A DNA stretch of 64,000 bases, taken from contig LT599017.1 in assembly GCA_900079765.1 (NCBI GenBank), forward strand, positions 1,581,766 to 1,645,765. The letters run 5' to 3'. Origin of the DNA: an uncultured Eubacteriales bacterium. GTDB lineage: Bacteria > Bacillota > Clostridia > Oscillospirales > Oscillospiraceae. The first letter of the stretch is position 1. Each line of letters opens with the position of its first letter. The notes below the pieces were generated by a model. It was not told the DNA's origin. It did no database searches and saw only the letters and a list, made by a program, of their open reading frames with translations. Positions 16,684-24,018 of the stretch are shown here, piece after piece. Position numbers and translations under genes: made by a program.

Positions 16684-17101
16684 TTAGTCCAGACCAAGGA
16701 TGGTGCGTAGCATTAGGCGCACCTTATCAGCATTTTGAACGCGCCATTTCACAGAACCAGTTCCCTCGTCGCTATAATTGAAATTGCCGAGGAGGAGTTC
16801 TTTGACATGTCCGTCCACGAACAGCGCAAGTTCAAGATCAATGTTCATCTTTGGCATAGTATCTGTCCCAATTTTGGAATAAATTGCGCTGTTCATAGCA
16901 GGTTTTTAGGTATGTAAGAATTTTTGCTTCATCATAGACCTCAATTTTTTTCATATGGCCGTCTATATTTTGTTCGACATACACAACCTTGCAATTGTCT
17001 CCGCTCACAATCGGGCGCGGACGGAAGAAGAGGCACAGCGGGAGGATTGCGGAGATAGCAAGTACAAGCCATATGGCAGGTTTGAGTTGAATTTTTTTCA
17101 T
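16684..17101 (-). pseudogene. Frameshifted small secreted/membrane-anchored protein gene
   Basis: From ATG 17101 (AGGTG 7 bp upstream) the first ~67 residues read as an N-terminal membrane anchor (KKIQLKPAIWLVLAISAILPLCLFF) and a short soluble part up to LTYLKTC. From about 16910 the conserved-looking continuation moves to another frame (AIYSKIGTDTMPKMNIDLELALFVDGHVKELLLGNFNY...) ending at 16684. A one-base indel near 16896-16915, where an A run and CAGCGC occur, would join them into one ~138-residue protein. Family not recognised. A sequencing error is the alternative. Confidence 0.65.
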
Positions 17102-17556
17102 AATGAGCACCTTATTCTGATATTCTGATTACCACGTTGGCTCCGAAGTCACCTCGGAGCCAACGTGGTATCGTCCTTTTCTTACAGTATACCTGTTATA
17201 CCATATAGTTGCATTGTTATCAGGAATGCTCCAGAATGTGGTTGTGACCAAGTTTACCAACACCGGGTTCACGGCCATTGGCAGGCCAAATGTGCTTGAT
17301 TAAAGTAGTGCCGAAATACAGTTTAATTTAAGATGTAAAACACCAGCCCTGTGCCACACGCGATGGAGCAGGGCTGGTGCTATGGACGGATGAATGGATG
17401 GCCCTTTTGCATCTCCCATCTTGATATTTTTTCCATCTGCGCCTTACTTAGCATGGTCAGCCTGGATAGCCGCCGGATAGAACAGCGCTGCTCGTGGAGT
17501 TTTCGGAGATACTTCATCTGTCGCTCCGCTGGTAGCGGTGCAAAACTAGTTGTTGC
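17102..17556. other. Non-coding stretch with two strong hairpins
   Basis: Hairpin 1 at 17130-17170 has a perfect 17-bp stem (TACCACGTTGGCTCCGA) and 7-nt loop. Hairpin 2 at 17341-17379 has an 11-bp stem (CACCAGCCCTG / CAGGGCTGGTG); on the minus strand it is followed by CTGGTGTTTTACAT and may terminate the gene to its right. No gene is supported. Confidence 0.6.
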
Positions 17557-17802
17557 CTACATCAGACGTTCCCCGCAATAAGGACAAACATACACGCCCC
17601 AAAAGCCGGAAAAAGGAAAACTTCGACCACAGCTTGGGCATCTCCAGTAAATCAGCATAAGTAAAACCCAGCCAATAATGGCGAATGCACCTACAGCTGC
17701 TGCGATGTACCGCAAAGGTGGAGACAATACTCCGAAGAGAGTAGATAAGATAAATACTACTATTAAAAATAGGCTATATTTTTTGACTTTTTTGTAGTTC
17801 AA
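17557..17802 (-). CDS. Small membrane protein with C-terminal zinc ribbon
   Basis: An 81-residue protein with two membrane helices (~9-28 and ~33-52), then a zinc ribbon with two Cys pairs: CPSCG and CPYCG. The start is TTG 17802, after GAAGGATGGTG; an upstream GTG in the same region leads straight to a stop. Such mini-proteins occur in accessory regions of Clostridia, with no known function. It lies downstream of the amidase gene on the same strand. Confidence 0.65.
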   Translation of the reverse strand: MNYKKVKKYSLFLIVVFILSTLFGVLSPPLRYIAAAVGAFAIIGWVLLMLIYWRCPSCGRSFPFSGFWGVYVCPYCGERLM

Positions 17803-17924
17803 AGATTCACCATCCTTCTATTGAACCAAGTCTATTATAGATTTCTAATAAGTTAGTACATGAACCTGTTTAAGGAGCGCCTGTAGAAATGTCTAAAGCG
17901 TATAGATTATCGTTTCCCAAATGC

Positions 17925-18932
17925 TTAATACATACTATAAAATTTTATCATATATTCGTCAGAGTTGTAACTACCCAATGCAGTTGTTAAGTTATAGTCC
18001 TTTCTGGATGAAGTGTGTGCTGTATAATAATAATCGGCACGAGTCCCTGTAATGAGCATAGTGTGGTAGCCATAGTAAGCGATAATATTGCGTTTCATTA
18101 TTTGAACAGCATCGCCATTCCCATACCCTACAATTATTTTTGAACTCCAATTTAAGTAATCCCCAACCCGGATTAGGTCCGTAGTGTCTGCACCGTTCCA
18201 GCTCCAATAGGGGGAAAATTCTCTCGCACTTATCCATGGACTTGGATTGGCGACATCCCACGAATAATCCAGCTGCGTCGCATTAGCTGGACGAGGATAT
18301 GTACTATTTTTCTTTCTAATATACCAATTGGAATCCATCGGTTTGCCACCAGCATATAAACACTGAGAAACAAAATTAGCGCAGTCGCCGCCCAGCGCAC
18401 CTACATCAGGGTAATCGGTAAGATTATATGTAGAGTAATAGGCATATGCATAATTGATTGCCGCAGTAGTGTTGTAGCCAGCCAGTGAAGTTACTTTGGT
18501 GGCGCTTTTTTGACTAGCTAAAAAATCCAGAACATTTTTGCTATTGGTGCCCGCTGCATAACCTAGCAAATAAGAACCAAGCGCATCTTTCTGATCGACA
18601 GACAATTGGTCATAAATATTTATAACCTTTTCGACAAATTGGTTTCGGTCAGATTCTTCTGTAGACGTGGCGAGCGTCACATAAATATTAGTGTTACAGA
18701 CGTTGTCAATCATATTACCTACAGATGTTTCATACGCTGCAATCTCTTGTGACCAGGCTTCATCATAAGAGATATCTACGTCGACAGAATCAGTGCCAAT
18801 AGTTTGGATGGGCAAATTGCCAGTATCATCTGTGCTCTTAATCTCTTCCTTGTCATCCATGGCAAACACAAATTGGCTCATTGTTGTCAAAATCATCAGG
18901 AAAGCCACAATCAAAGCCATTACTTTTTTCAT
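17925..18932 (-). CDS. Secreted amidase-domain protein (Amidase_6 type)
   Basis: A 335-residue exported protein with signal peptide (cut after FVFA). Residues ~150-330 match the putative amidase domain of Firmicutes: YNTTAAINYAYAYYSTYN, then LGGDCANFVSQCLYAGG with the candidate nucleophile Cys, and the later His in YHTMLITG. NlpC/P60-like cysteine amidases of this type are presumed to act on cell wall peptides. AAAGGAG precedes the ATG. It lies 20 bp after the upstream 121-residue gene, likely one operon. AT-rich. Confidence 0.82.
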   Translation of the reverse strand: MKKVMALIVAFLMILTTMSQFVFAMDDKEEIKSTDDTGNLPIQTIGTDSVDVDISYDEAWSQEIAAYETSVGNMIDNVCNTNIYVTLATSTEESDRNQFVEKVINIYDQLSVDQKDALGSYLLGYAAGTNSKNVLDFLASQKSATKVTSLAGYNTTAAINYAYAYYSTYNLTDYPDVGALGGDCANFVSQCLYAGGKPMDSNWYIRKKNSTYPRPANATQLDYSWDVANPSPWISAREFSPYWSWNGADTTDLIRVGDYLNWSSKIIVGYGNGDAVQIMKRNIIAYYGYHTMLITGTRADYYYTAHTSSRKDYNLTTALGSYNSDEYMIKFYSMY

Positions 18933-18952
18933 CTTAAATACTCCTTTTTAAT

Positions 18953-19318
18953 TTACTTTGCCCACTCCCATATAGAATAATATGCGTTTAAAGAGAAGAA
19001 AACCTCGACCTTTTTGTTTTCTTTTGTAAAAAAGCAAAGTGCTCCCATCCGTTCAGATTCAGAATAGGTATACCCATCTTGTTCCATCGTCTTAAGGAAT
19101 AGGTCCCAAGCTCTATCCGGGCTTGCCAAAACCACCCGCTTTGGTGATTCTTGTATTACCACATACTCTTCTTTCCCTGTGAGAATTTTTAAAAATCCAA
19201 TACCGCTGGAGATCGGGTTGACTACATGAAATTTATCATAAGACACGAGACATACTAAGGAACCTATTATTAATAAAGAAATTGCGGCAATAATAATTCG
19301 TTTCTTGTTTGCCTTCAT
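18953..19318 (-). CDS. Membrane-anchored protein of unknown function
   Basis: A 121-residue protein with one N-terminal helix (RIIIAAISLLIIGSLVCLVSY) and an extracellular part of ~95 residues (EEYVVIQESPKRVVLASPDRAWDLFLKTMEQDGYTY). No family recognised; the LASPDRAWDLF...MEQDGY segment suggests a small alpha/beta fold. AAAGGAGTG precedes the ATG. It is the first gene of a two-gene operon with the amidase, so it may be a partner, inhibitor or anchor of that enzyme (inference). Confidence 0.65.
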   Translation of the reverse strand: MKANKKRIIIAAISLLIIGSLVCLVSYDKFHVVNPISSGIGFLKILTGKEEYVVIQESPKRVVLASPDRAWDLFLKTMEQDGYTYSESERMGALCFFTKENKKVEVFFSLNAYYSIWEWAK

Positions 19319-19895
19319 AGGAACACTCCTTTGGTGAGCATGGAATATACGGGACAGCTTGACTCCCCAAGAGGACGAGGAGACGGTTTGCGTGTTGTGA
19401 ATTACAGATTCTTAACATAAGTGGTGTGTGCGGTGGACATCGGCATGGTTCCTTCGTCCTAAAAATCCCGGATCATTGGACTCTCCTCCCTCCTCACTGT
19501 CATTTAGCAGACCCGTGGCCAATTACATTTCGCCCTGGGCTTATAAAGGACGGTTAATCCCGGAAACTAACACGGTTTTGCAATGTTTTTTCACCCCATT
19601 GAAGCCTGGAATAATACAATAACATTAGGGGTTCCACACCTCTGCCAGAGAAGTAATAGGGCCCTTGATTTTTCCTTTCACTTATATAATTCCCAATGAA
19701 CGCAAAAGCTGACATAATTTCTAAAAATTTTTACGTCAATCATAAACTTGTGGGATTGCGGATTCCTGATATAGCCTTTACGGCTCATGTCGAAGAGTTT
19801 TAGGAAGAAGTAATCGTCGTCTGAAAAAAGAGCATGTTTTTGCGCATGATGGTATCGTAATGGTCAACATACCCCGACTTTCGGATGACAGTATT
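19319..19895. other. Non-coding region, partly duplicated
   Basis: A 577-bp gap without a convincing gene. At ~19475 it carries the segment shared with ~16123, and GCTGACATAATTT at 19709 resembles GCTGACTTAATTT at ~16226. It appears to be decayed duplicated sequence upstream of the sigma gene. Confidence 0.5.
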
Positions 19896-20114
19896 CTAGG
19901 TGAGCAAAACATCGCCTCTTGGGATAGCCTCGCCGCAGGTGATTTCTTTGTCCTTGCGTTGCAGGATCTCCCTGGACGAAGTGAGGATTACTTCGTCTTC
20001 TTCGGTGTGGTCAGCCAGTTTGCTTAAATCCCACAAGAAAAGTGATTGAGCCAAAATTCTCAAAATATTTTCCGCTATCACATGTATTTCATCAAATTGT
20101 CTATTTGTGAGCAA
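19896..20114 (-). CDS. Short hypothetical protein
   Basis: A 72-residue frame beginning with TTG 20114, preceded by AGGTGAT at normal spacing. It is helical and charged (QFDEIHVIAENILRILAQSLFLWDLSKLADH), with no known motif. It is divergent from the sigma gene. The composition resembles neighbours, but nothing else supports it; it may be a remnant of a longer gene. Confidence 0.35.
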   Translation of the reverse strand: MLTNRQFDEIHVIAENILRILAQSLFLWDLSKLADHTEEDEVILTSSREILQRKDKEITCGEAIPRGDVLLT

Positions 20115-20156
20115 TTGACATCACCTGTGAGCCTTATATGTACAAATTGGCCAAGA

Positions 20157-20186
20157 TTGAAAAGTATTGAAAGCGATGTTTATATT
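20157..20186 (+). promoter_or_regulatory. Possible promoter of the sigma/anti-sigma pair
   Basis: TTGAAA (20157-20162), 18-bp spacer, TATATT (20181-20186), in AT-rich sequence 80 bp before the TTG start. Confidence 0.4.
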
Positions 20187-20266
20187 AATGTAAATTTTAA
20201 TACAAAACCAAATCTGTAAAATATATGATAAAATAAAGAGAACCTATAGAAAGGGGGGAGGGCGAA

Positions 20267-20791
20267 TTGTCACCGGAAGAAGACAGATTTCTGGACAACC
20301 TCTTCCGCCAATATGCTCATGAGCTTTGGCGCTATGCAATATCTTATTTGAAAGATTCCTCTAGGGCCGAGGAGATTGTGCAAGATACCTTTCAGACCGC
20401 ATCCATGCGTGTAAAAGACCTCATGGAACATGAATCTCCAGAGAGATGGTTAAAGAAGACAGCTAAAAACAAAATACTTAAAAGTGAAGAAATGCGGCGG
20501 CGGTATATGTACCGGTTTCTCTCCTTGGATACAGAAATCGCAATTGAATTAACCACTCCTGAGGATGTAGTAGAGCAGCAAATTCCAGACAGTCCATCTC
20601 CGGAAGAGAAACTCAAGCGTGTCCTAACAGAAGAAGAGCTATACTTATTAAGAAGAATTACATTAGAAAAGGCTACTCATAAGGCAGTGGCTCAGGAATT
20701 GGAAATTACTGTGTGGGGTTGTCAAAAACGGCTACAGCGAATCAGAGAAAAGCTTTACAAAGTTTTCCCTGCACGAAAAAAGAAAAAATAA
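20267..20791 (+). CDS. ECF-like RNA polymerase sigma factor
   Basis: A 174-residue sigma-70 family protein of ECF size. Region 2 spans ~5-75 (DRFLDNLFRQYAHELWRYAISYLKD...AEEIVQDTFQTA) and region 4 ~115-165 (LTEEELYLLRRITLEKATHKAVAQELEITVWGCQKRLQRIREKL). It starts at TTG, supported by GGGGGGAGGG. The membrane protein 65 bp downstream is its probable anti-sigma partner. A truncated copy of its 5' end lies 3.8 kb upstream. Target promoters are unknown; the surrounding secreted proteins are candidates. Confidence 0.9.
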   Translation: MSPEEDRFLDNLFRQYAHELWRYAISYLKDSSRAEEIVQDTFQTASMRVKDLMEHESPERWLKKTAKNKILKSEEMRRRYMYRFLSLDTEIAIELTTPEDVVEQQIPDSPSPEEKLKRVLTEEELYLLRRITLEKATHKAVAQELEITVWGCQKRLQRIREKLYKVFPARKKKK

Positions 20792-20856
20792 TATTTAAAT
20801 TAATGTAAGCTTTCTCAGATAGCGGGAATTACATAACATTGGAGGTGGTTCGGAAC

Positions 20857-21510
20857 ATGGCTGGTAAATACCAAATTGGAAAATACGCCTATCTGGACCA
20901 ATTGAGCACAGAGGCATTGGAAGAATTTCTCCGTGCAGATATTGAATCGCTAGAAAACGATAATGACGAGATGGTTTTTCATATTCTGGAGGTGATCAGG
21001 CGGAGGGAGCAAGAAAATTCTACAGGGGACATTTTCGATGTGGCCAAAGCTTGGGCGGAGTTTAAGCAGTATTATAATACTCTCGAAGGGGAGGGCCTGG
21101 CTCTGTACCCCACTGAGGATAAGGATGAAGAACTTATAGATGATAAAGAGGAAAGCACTGCTTATAAACAACCTCAAAAAACTAAAATAATCCATCTGTC
21201 TCATGCATTAAAGGTGGCGGGTATTGCCGCCATTGTCGTCATTTGTACCTTCGGCCTGATGCTGGGCGTCCAGGCAGCAGGATTTGATATATTTGGCGCG
21301 GTTGGCCGATGGACAGACGAGACGTTTCACTTTGTTGCCTCTCCTGCGGGGGCTGTGCAAGGCGATAAAAACACGGGTATACCCATAACGCAGAGGAACA
21401 GCGAGTATTACAGCACACTACAAAATGCACTCGATGAGTGCGAGATTTCCGAAAAGTCAGCGAATAATATCGCTAATTTTATGGGCGTATCGTTCCATTT
21501 CAGTTTATAA
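20857..21510 (+). CDS. Membrane protein paired with sigma factor (probable anti-sigma, shortened)
   Basis: A 217-residue protein: an acidic cytoplasmic N-terminal half of ~110 residues (YAYLDQLSTEALEEFLRAD...), one TM helix (~116-138, VAGIAAIVVICTFGLMLGVQAAG) and a short outside part ending abruptly after LDECEISEKSANN. Proteins of this layout next to such sigma factors usually carry a longer extracellular DUF4367-like domain beginning around this point, so the C-terminus is probably lost. GGAGGTGG at 20841-20848 sets ATG 20857. Likely binds and sequesters the sigma factor at the membrane. Confidence 0.7.
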   Translation: MAGKYQIGKYAYLDQLSTEALEEFLRADIESLENDNDEMVFHILEVIRRREQENSTGDIFDVAKAWAEFKQYYNTLEGEGLALYPTEDKDEELIDDKEESTAYKQPQKTKIIHLSHALKVAGIAAIVVICTFGLMLGVQAAGFDIFGAVGRWTDETFHFVASPAGAVQGDKNTGIPITQRNSEYYSTLQNALDECEISEKSANNIANFMGVSFHFSL

Positions 21511-22039
21511 ATCGGATAACAGCTATGTTACCACACCTCCGGAGCCTCGTATTATACCTAAGTGACCGTATTTGTTACCATCGGGAGCACATCTGACAGC
21601 AGGACCGTTACCACGTCAACCGTAAAAACTACCTAACTCATTATCATTCGCCTATGAGCGGCACCCGGCTTTCGGGAGTCGCTTTTTTACGCGATTTTGG
21701 GCAAGAATTAATGCGAAACGCCGCTCAATTTGAGCGACGTTTCGAAATAATACGAGGCCTAAACAATGTGCTCTACCCGTCAATTCGCCAAGGGTACTCA
21801 TAAAATCTCTAGGGTTCTTCGGTACTTGACAAGTATCGACACCGGACCGTCAACGCGCGGTAGTGATTGGCGGAGGTCCACCTAACACAAGAGGCCCCCT
21901 ATCCCTTAATAGACCCAAACCCGACACGGTTTGACCGCCGTTTGTTCAATGCAACAATATATTCTGTCCGCATAAAATAGAATGATGAACATAAGGGATT
22001 GTTCAATCTATCAATTTTAACAGGGATAGGTGTTAATAT
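21511..22039. other. Non-coding region with terminator-like hairpins
   Basis: No gene is supported over 529 bp. A hairpin at ~21657-21690 (AGCG..ACCCG / CGGG..CGCT then TTTTTT) is a likely terminator for the sigma operon. A second hairpin at ~21717-21745 pairs CGAAACG-CCGCTCAA with TTGAGCG-ACGTTTCG. I could not find the missing C-terminus of the anti-sigma protein here. Confidence 0.55.
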
Positions 22040-23542
22040 ATGTACAATGAAATATGTCCTCCCAATTCAATACAACACGTTGTAAGGAGAGGCGATACCT
22101 TTTGGAAGCTTTCGCAGGCTTACGGCGTCAGCATTCAAAGTATTATGGACGCCAATCCGGGTGTGAATGCCAACAACCTGCAGATCGACTCGACCCTTTG
22201 CATCCCGCCGGTTCCCCCGACTACATCGAACCGGCCCGTTTCCTGCCCGGAAGGGAGTTTCCCCTATACGGTCCAAGCGGGCGACACCTTTTGGAAACTC
22301 TCGCAGGCTTACGGCGTCAGCCTGCAAAGTATAATCAGCGCCAATCCGGGTGTAAATGCCAACAACCTGCAAATTGGCTCGAGCCTTTGTATCCCCAGGT
22401 CGATATCGCCGATATCGAACCGGCCCGTGTCCTGCCCGGAAGGGAGTTTACCCTATACGGTTCAAGCGGGCGATACCTTTTGGAAGCTCTCTCAGGCTTA
22501 CGGCGTCAGCCTGCAAAGTATAATCAATGCCAATCCGGGTGTGAATGCCAACAACCTACAAATCGGCTCGACCCTTTGCATCCCGACTGCGTCGGTACAG
22601 CCGGCCCCCATGAATAAGCTGGAAGCGCAAGTTTCTCCGGCTGCAACGGCAAAGCCGGCCCCCATGAATAAGCTGGAAGCGCAAGTTTCTCCGGCTGCGA
22701 CGGCAGAGCCGGCGCCCACAAATAAGCTGGAAGCGCAAGTTTCTCCGGCTGCGACGGCAGAGCCGGCCCCCACGAATAAGCTGGAATCACAGGTTTCCCC
22801 GGCTGCGACGGTAGAGCCGGCCCCCACGAATAAGCTGGAATCACAGGTTTCCCCGGCTGCGACGGCAGAGCCGGTCCCCATGAATAAGCTGGAATCACAG
22901 GTTTCCCCGGCTGCGACGGCAGAGCCGGTCCCCATGAATAAGCTGGAATCGCAGGTTTCCCCGGCTGCGACGGCTCAGCCCATCTCCTGCCCGGAAGGGA
23001 CTTTCCCCTATACGATTCAGGCGGGCGACACCCTTTGGAATCTCTCGCAGGCTTACGGCGTCAGCGTCCAAAGCATTATGGACGCCAATCCGGGTGTGAA
23101 TGCCAAAAACCTGCAAATCGGCTCAACCCTTTGCATCCCGACTGCACCGGCGCCGAAAGTTTCCCCGATAGAGTCAAAACTGTCAACGCCTACGAAAGCG
23201 ATGACACTACCAGCTTCGTCAGCTCCGAGCGAGTTTGCATACTTAGTTGAAAGATGTGATTCCATATGCGGAATAGCCCGGAAATTTTATGTCAGCGTTG
23301 AAAGCATCTTGCAGAGAAACCCAGGGCTCAATCCGAGATGCCTTCAGGCGGGAACATATATCTACATTCCGATCAACTGTTGTGGGAGAGATATGTTCCG
23401 CTATGCTGTCAGGGCGGGGGATACGCTTAATGGAATCGCGAATAGATTCAATGTCTGCCCCTCGGCGCTTATCTTGGCAAATCCCAATATTGATTTCGGT
23501 TGTTTGGTTAGGTGCCAGATCATTTGTATCCCCAACGCATAA
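22040..23542 (+). CDS. Six-LysM-domain protein with repeat linker
   Basis: A 500-residue protein without a signal peptide. Three LysM domains (~10-57, ~72-120, ~136-184; AGDTFWKLSQAYGV ... ANPGVNANNLQIGS) are followed by a linker of seven 18-residue repeats (PAPMNKLEAQVSPAATA). Three more LysM domains follow, the last two more diverged (ERCDSICGIARKFYV and RAGDTLNGIANRF). Each LysM ends in the same CIP motif. LysM binds N-acetylglucosamine in peptidoglycan or chitin-like glycans. Lack of a leader and the SafA-like all-LysM design suggest a spore-coat or cortex binding protein; a wall protein is the alternative. AGGGATAGGTG precedes the ATG. Confidence 0.85.
   Translation: MYNEICPPNSIQHVVRRGDTFWKLSQAYGVSIQSIMDANPGVNANNLQIDSTLCIPPVPPTTSNRPVSCPEGSFPYTVQAGDTFWKLSQAYGVSLQSIISANPGVNANNLQIGSSLCIPRSISPISNRPVSCPEGSLPYTVQAGDTFWKLSQAYGVSLQSIINANPGVNANNLQIGSTLCIPTASVQPAPMNKLEAQVSPAATAKPAPMNKLEAQVSPAATAEPAPTNKLEAQVSPAATAEPAPTNKLESQVSPAATVEPAPTNKLESQVSPAATAEPVPMNKLESQVSPAATAEPVPMNKLESQVSPAATAQPISCPEGTFPYTIQAGDTLWNLSQAYGVSVQSIMDANPGVNAKNLQIGSTLCIPTAPAPKVSPIESKLSTPTKAMTLPASSAPSEFAYLVERCDSICGIARKFYVSVESILQRNPGLNPRCLQAGTYIYIPINCCGRDMFRYAVRAGDTLNGIANRFNVCPSALILANPNIDFGCLVRCQIICIPNA
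22601..22978 (+). repeat. Seven tandem 54-bp coding repeats
   Basis: Exactly 7 x 54 bp inside the LysM gene, encoding P-[AV]-P-[MT]-NKLE-[AS]-QVSPAAT-[AV]-[EKQ]. Units drift in a graded way (AQ in units 1-3, SQ in 4-7), which is typical of slippage or unequal exchange. It forms a Pro/Ala-rich spacer between two LysM triplets. Confidence 0.95.
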
Positions 23543-23610
23543 TATCGGCTGCATAAAAAAGACTGGAAAACACCATAGCCACCAATAGCAAAGGCGTTTT
23601 ACTATAACAA

Positions 23611-23659
23611 TATAGAAGAGAGCTCGAAAAGCCATCGGTTTTTCGAGCTCTCTTCTATA
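23611..23659. terminator. Long perfect hairpin terminator
   Basis: A 20-bp perfect stem (arms 23611-23630 and 23640-23659) with a 9-nt loop and T-rich arms. It follows the LysM gene. Confidence 0.85.
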
Positions 23660-24018
23660 TATGGTCGTGTGAGATAGTTTACAGTGGTATAGTATTACAC
23701 GCTGGGTTTTTGCTCAAAAAATGAGACTAATGACTGCTTTTTAAAAACATTTTTGAGCCATTAAAAAGAGCGGGGGGCAAAATGCCTAAAAGAAAAAATG
23801 TAAATATTTTCAAAAAATAAAGAAATTTAGATAAAAACAAAACTTTTATATGAAACAACACGCAAAAAACGTCAAATGTCCTTATATAAAATTTACATGA
23901 TAAATATGACAACATCATTGAAATTGGATAATATTGGCAATACAATAAGAGCGGGTTCCTGCCACAACCGTGGTAAGAGGGTAAAAATTTTCCGGAGTGA
24001 AGGAAAGGATGATTATTG
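23660..24018. other. Leader region of the large PHP exoprotein
   Basis: AT-rich and without a gene. It contains the promoter at 23918-23946 and a ~70-nt leader with a GCGGGTTCCTGCC / CCGTGG segment of unclear structure. Confidence 0.5.
23918..23946 (+). promoter_or_regulatory. Promoter of the large PHP exoprotein gene
   Basis: TTGAAA (23918-23923), 17-bp spacer, TACAAT (23941-23946). The ribosome site GAAGGAAAGGA lies just before ATG 24019. Confidence 0.65.

Noticed and set aside
22498-22935. Long antisense frame with a repeated SSLFMGAGSAVAAGETCA pattern
   Set aside because: Produced by the 54-bp repeats of the LysM gene read backwards.
22601-22978. CRISPR-like regular repeat
   Set aside because: There are no spacers; units are contiguous, in frame and coding.
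23660-24018. Possible c-di-GMP riboswitch before the PHP exoprotein
   Set aside because: The GCGGGTTCC and GCAAAATGCC stretches do not fit the conserved core or helices of known classes.
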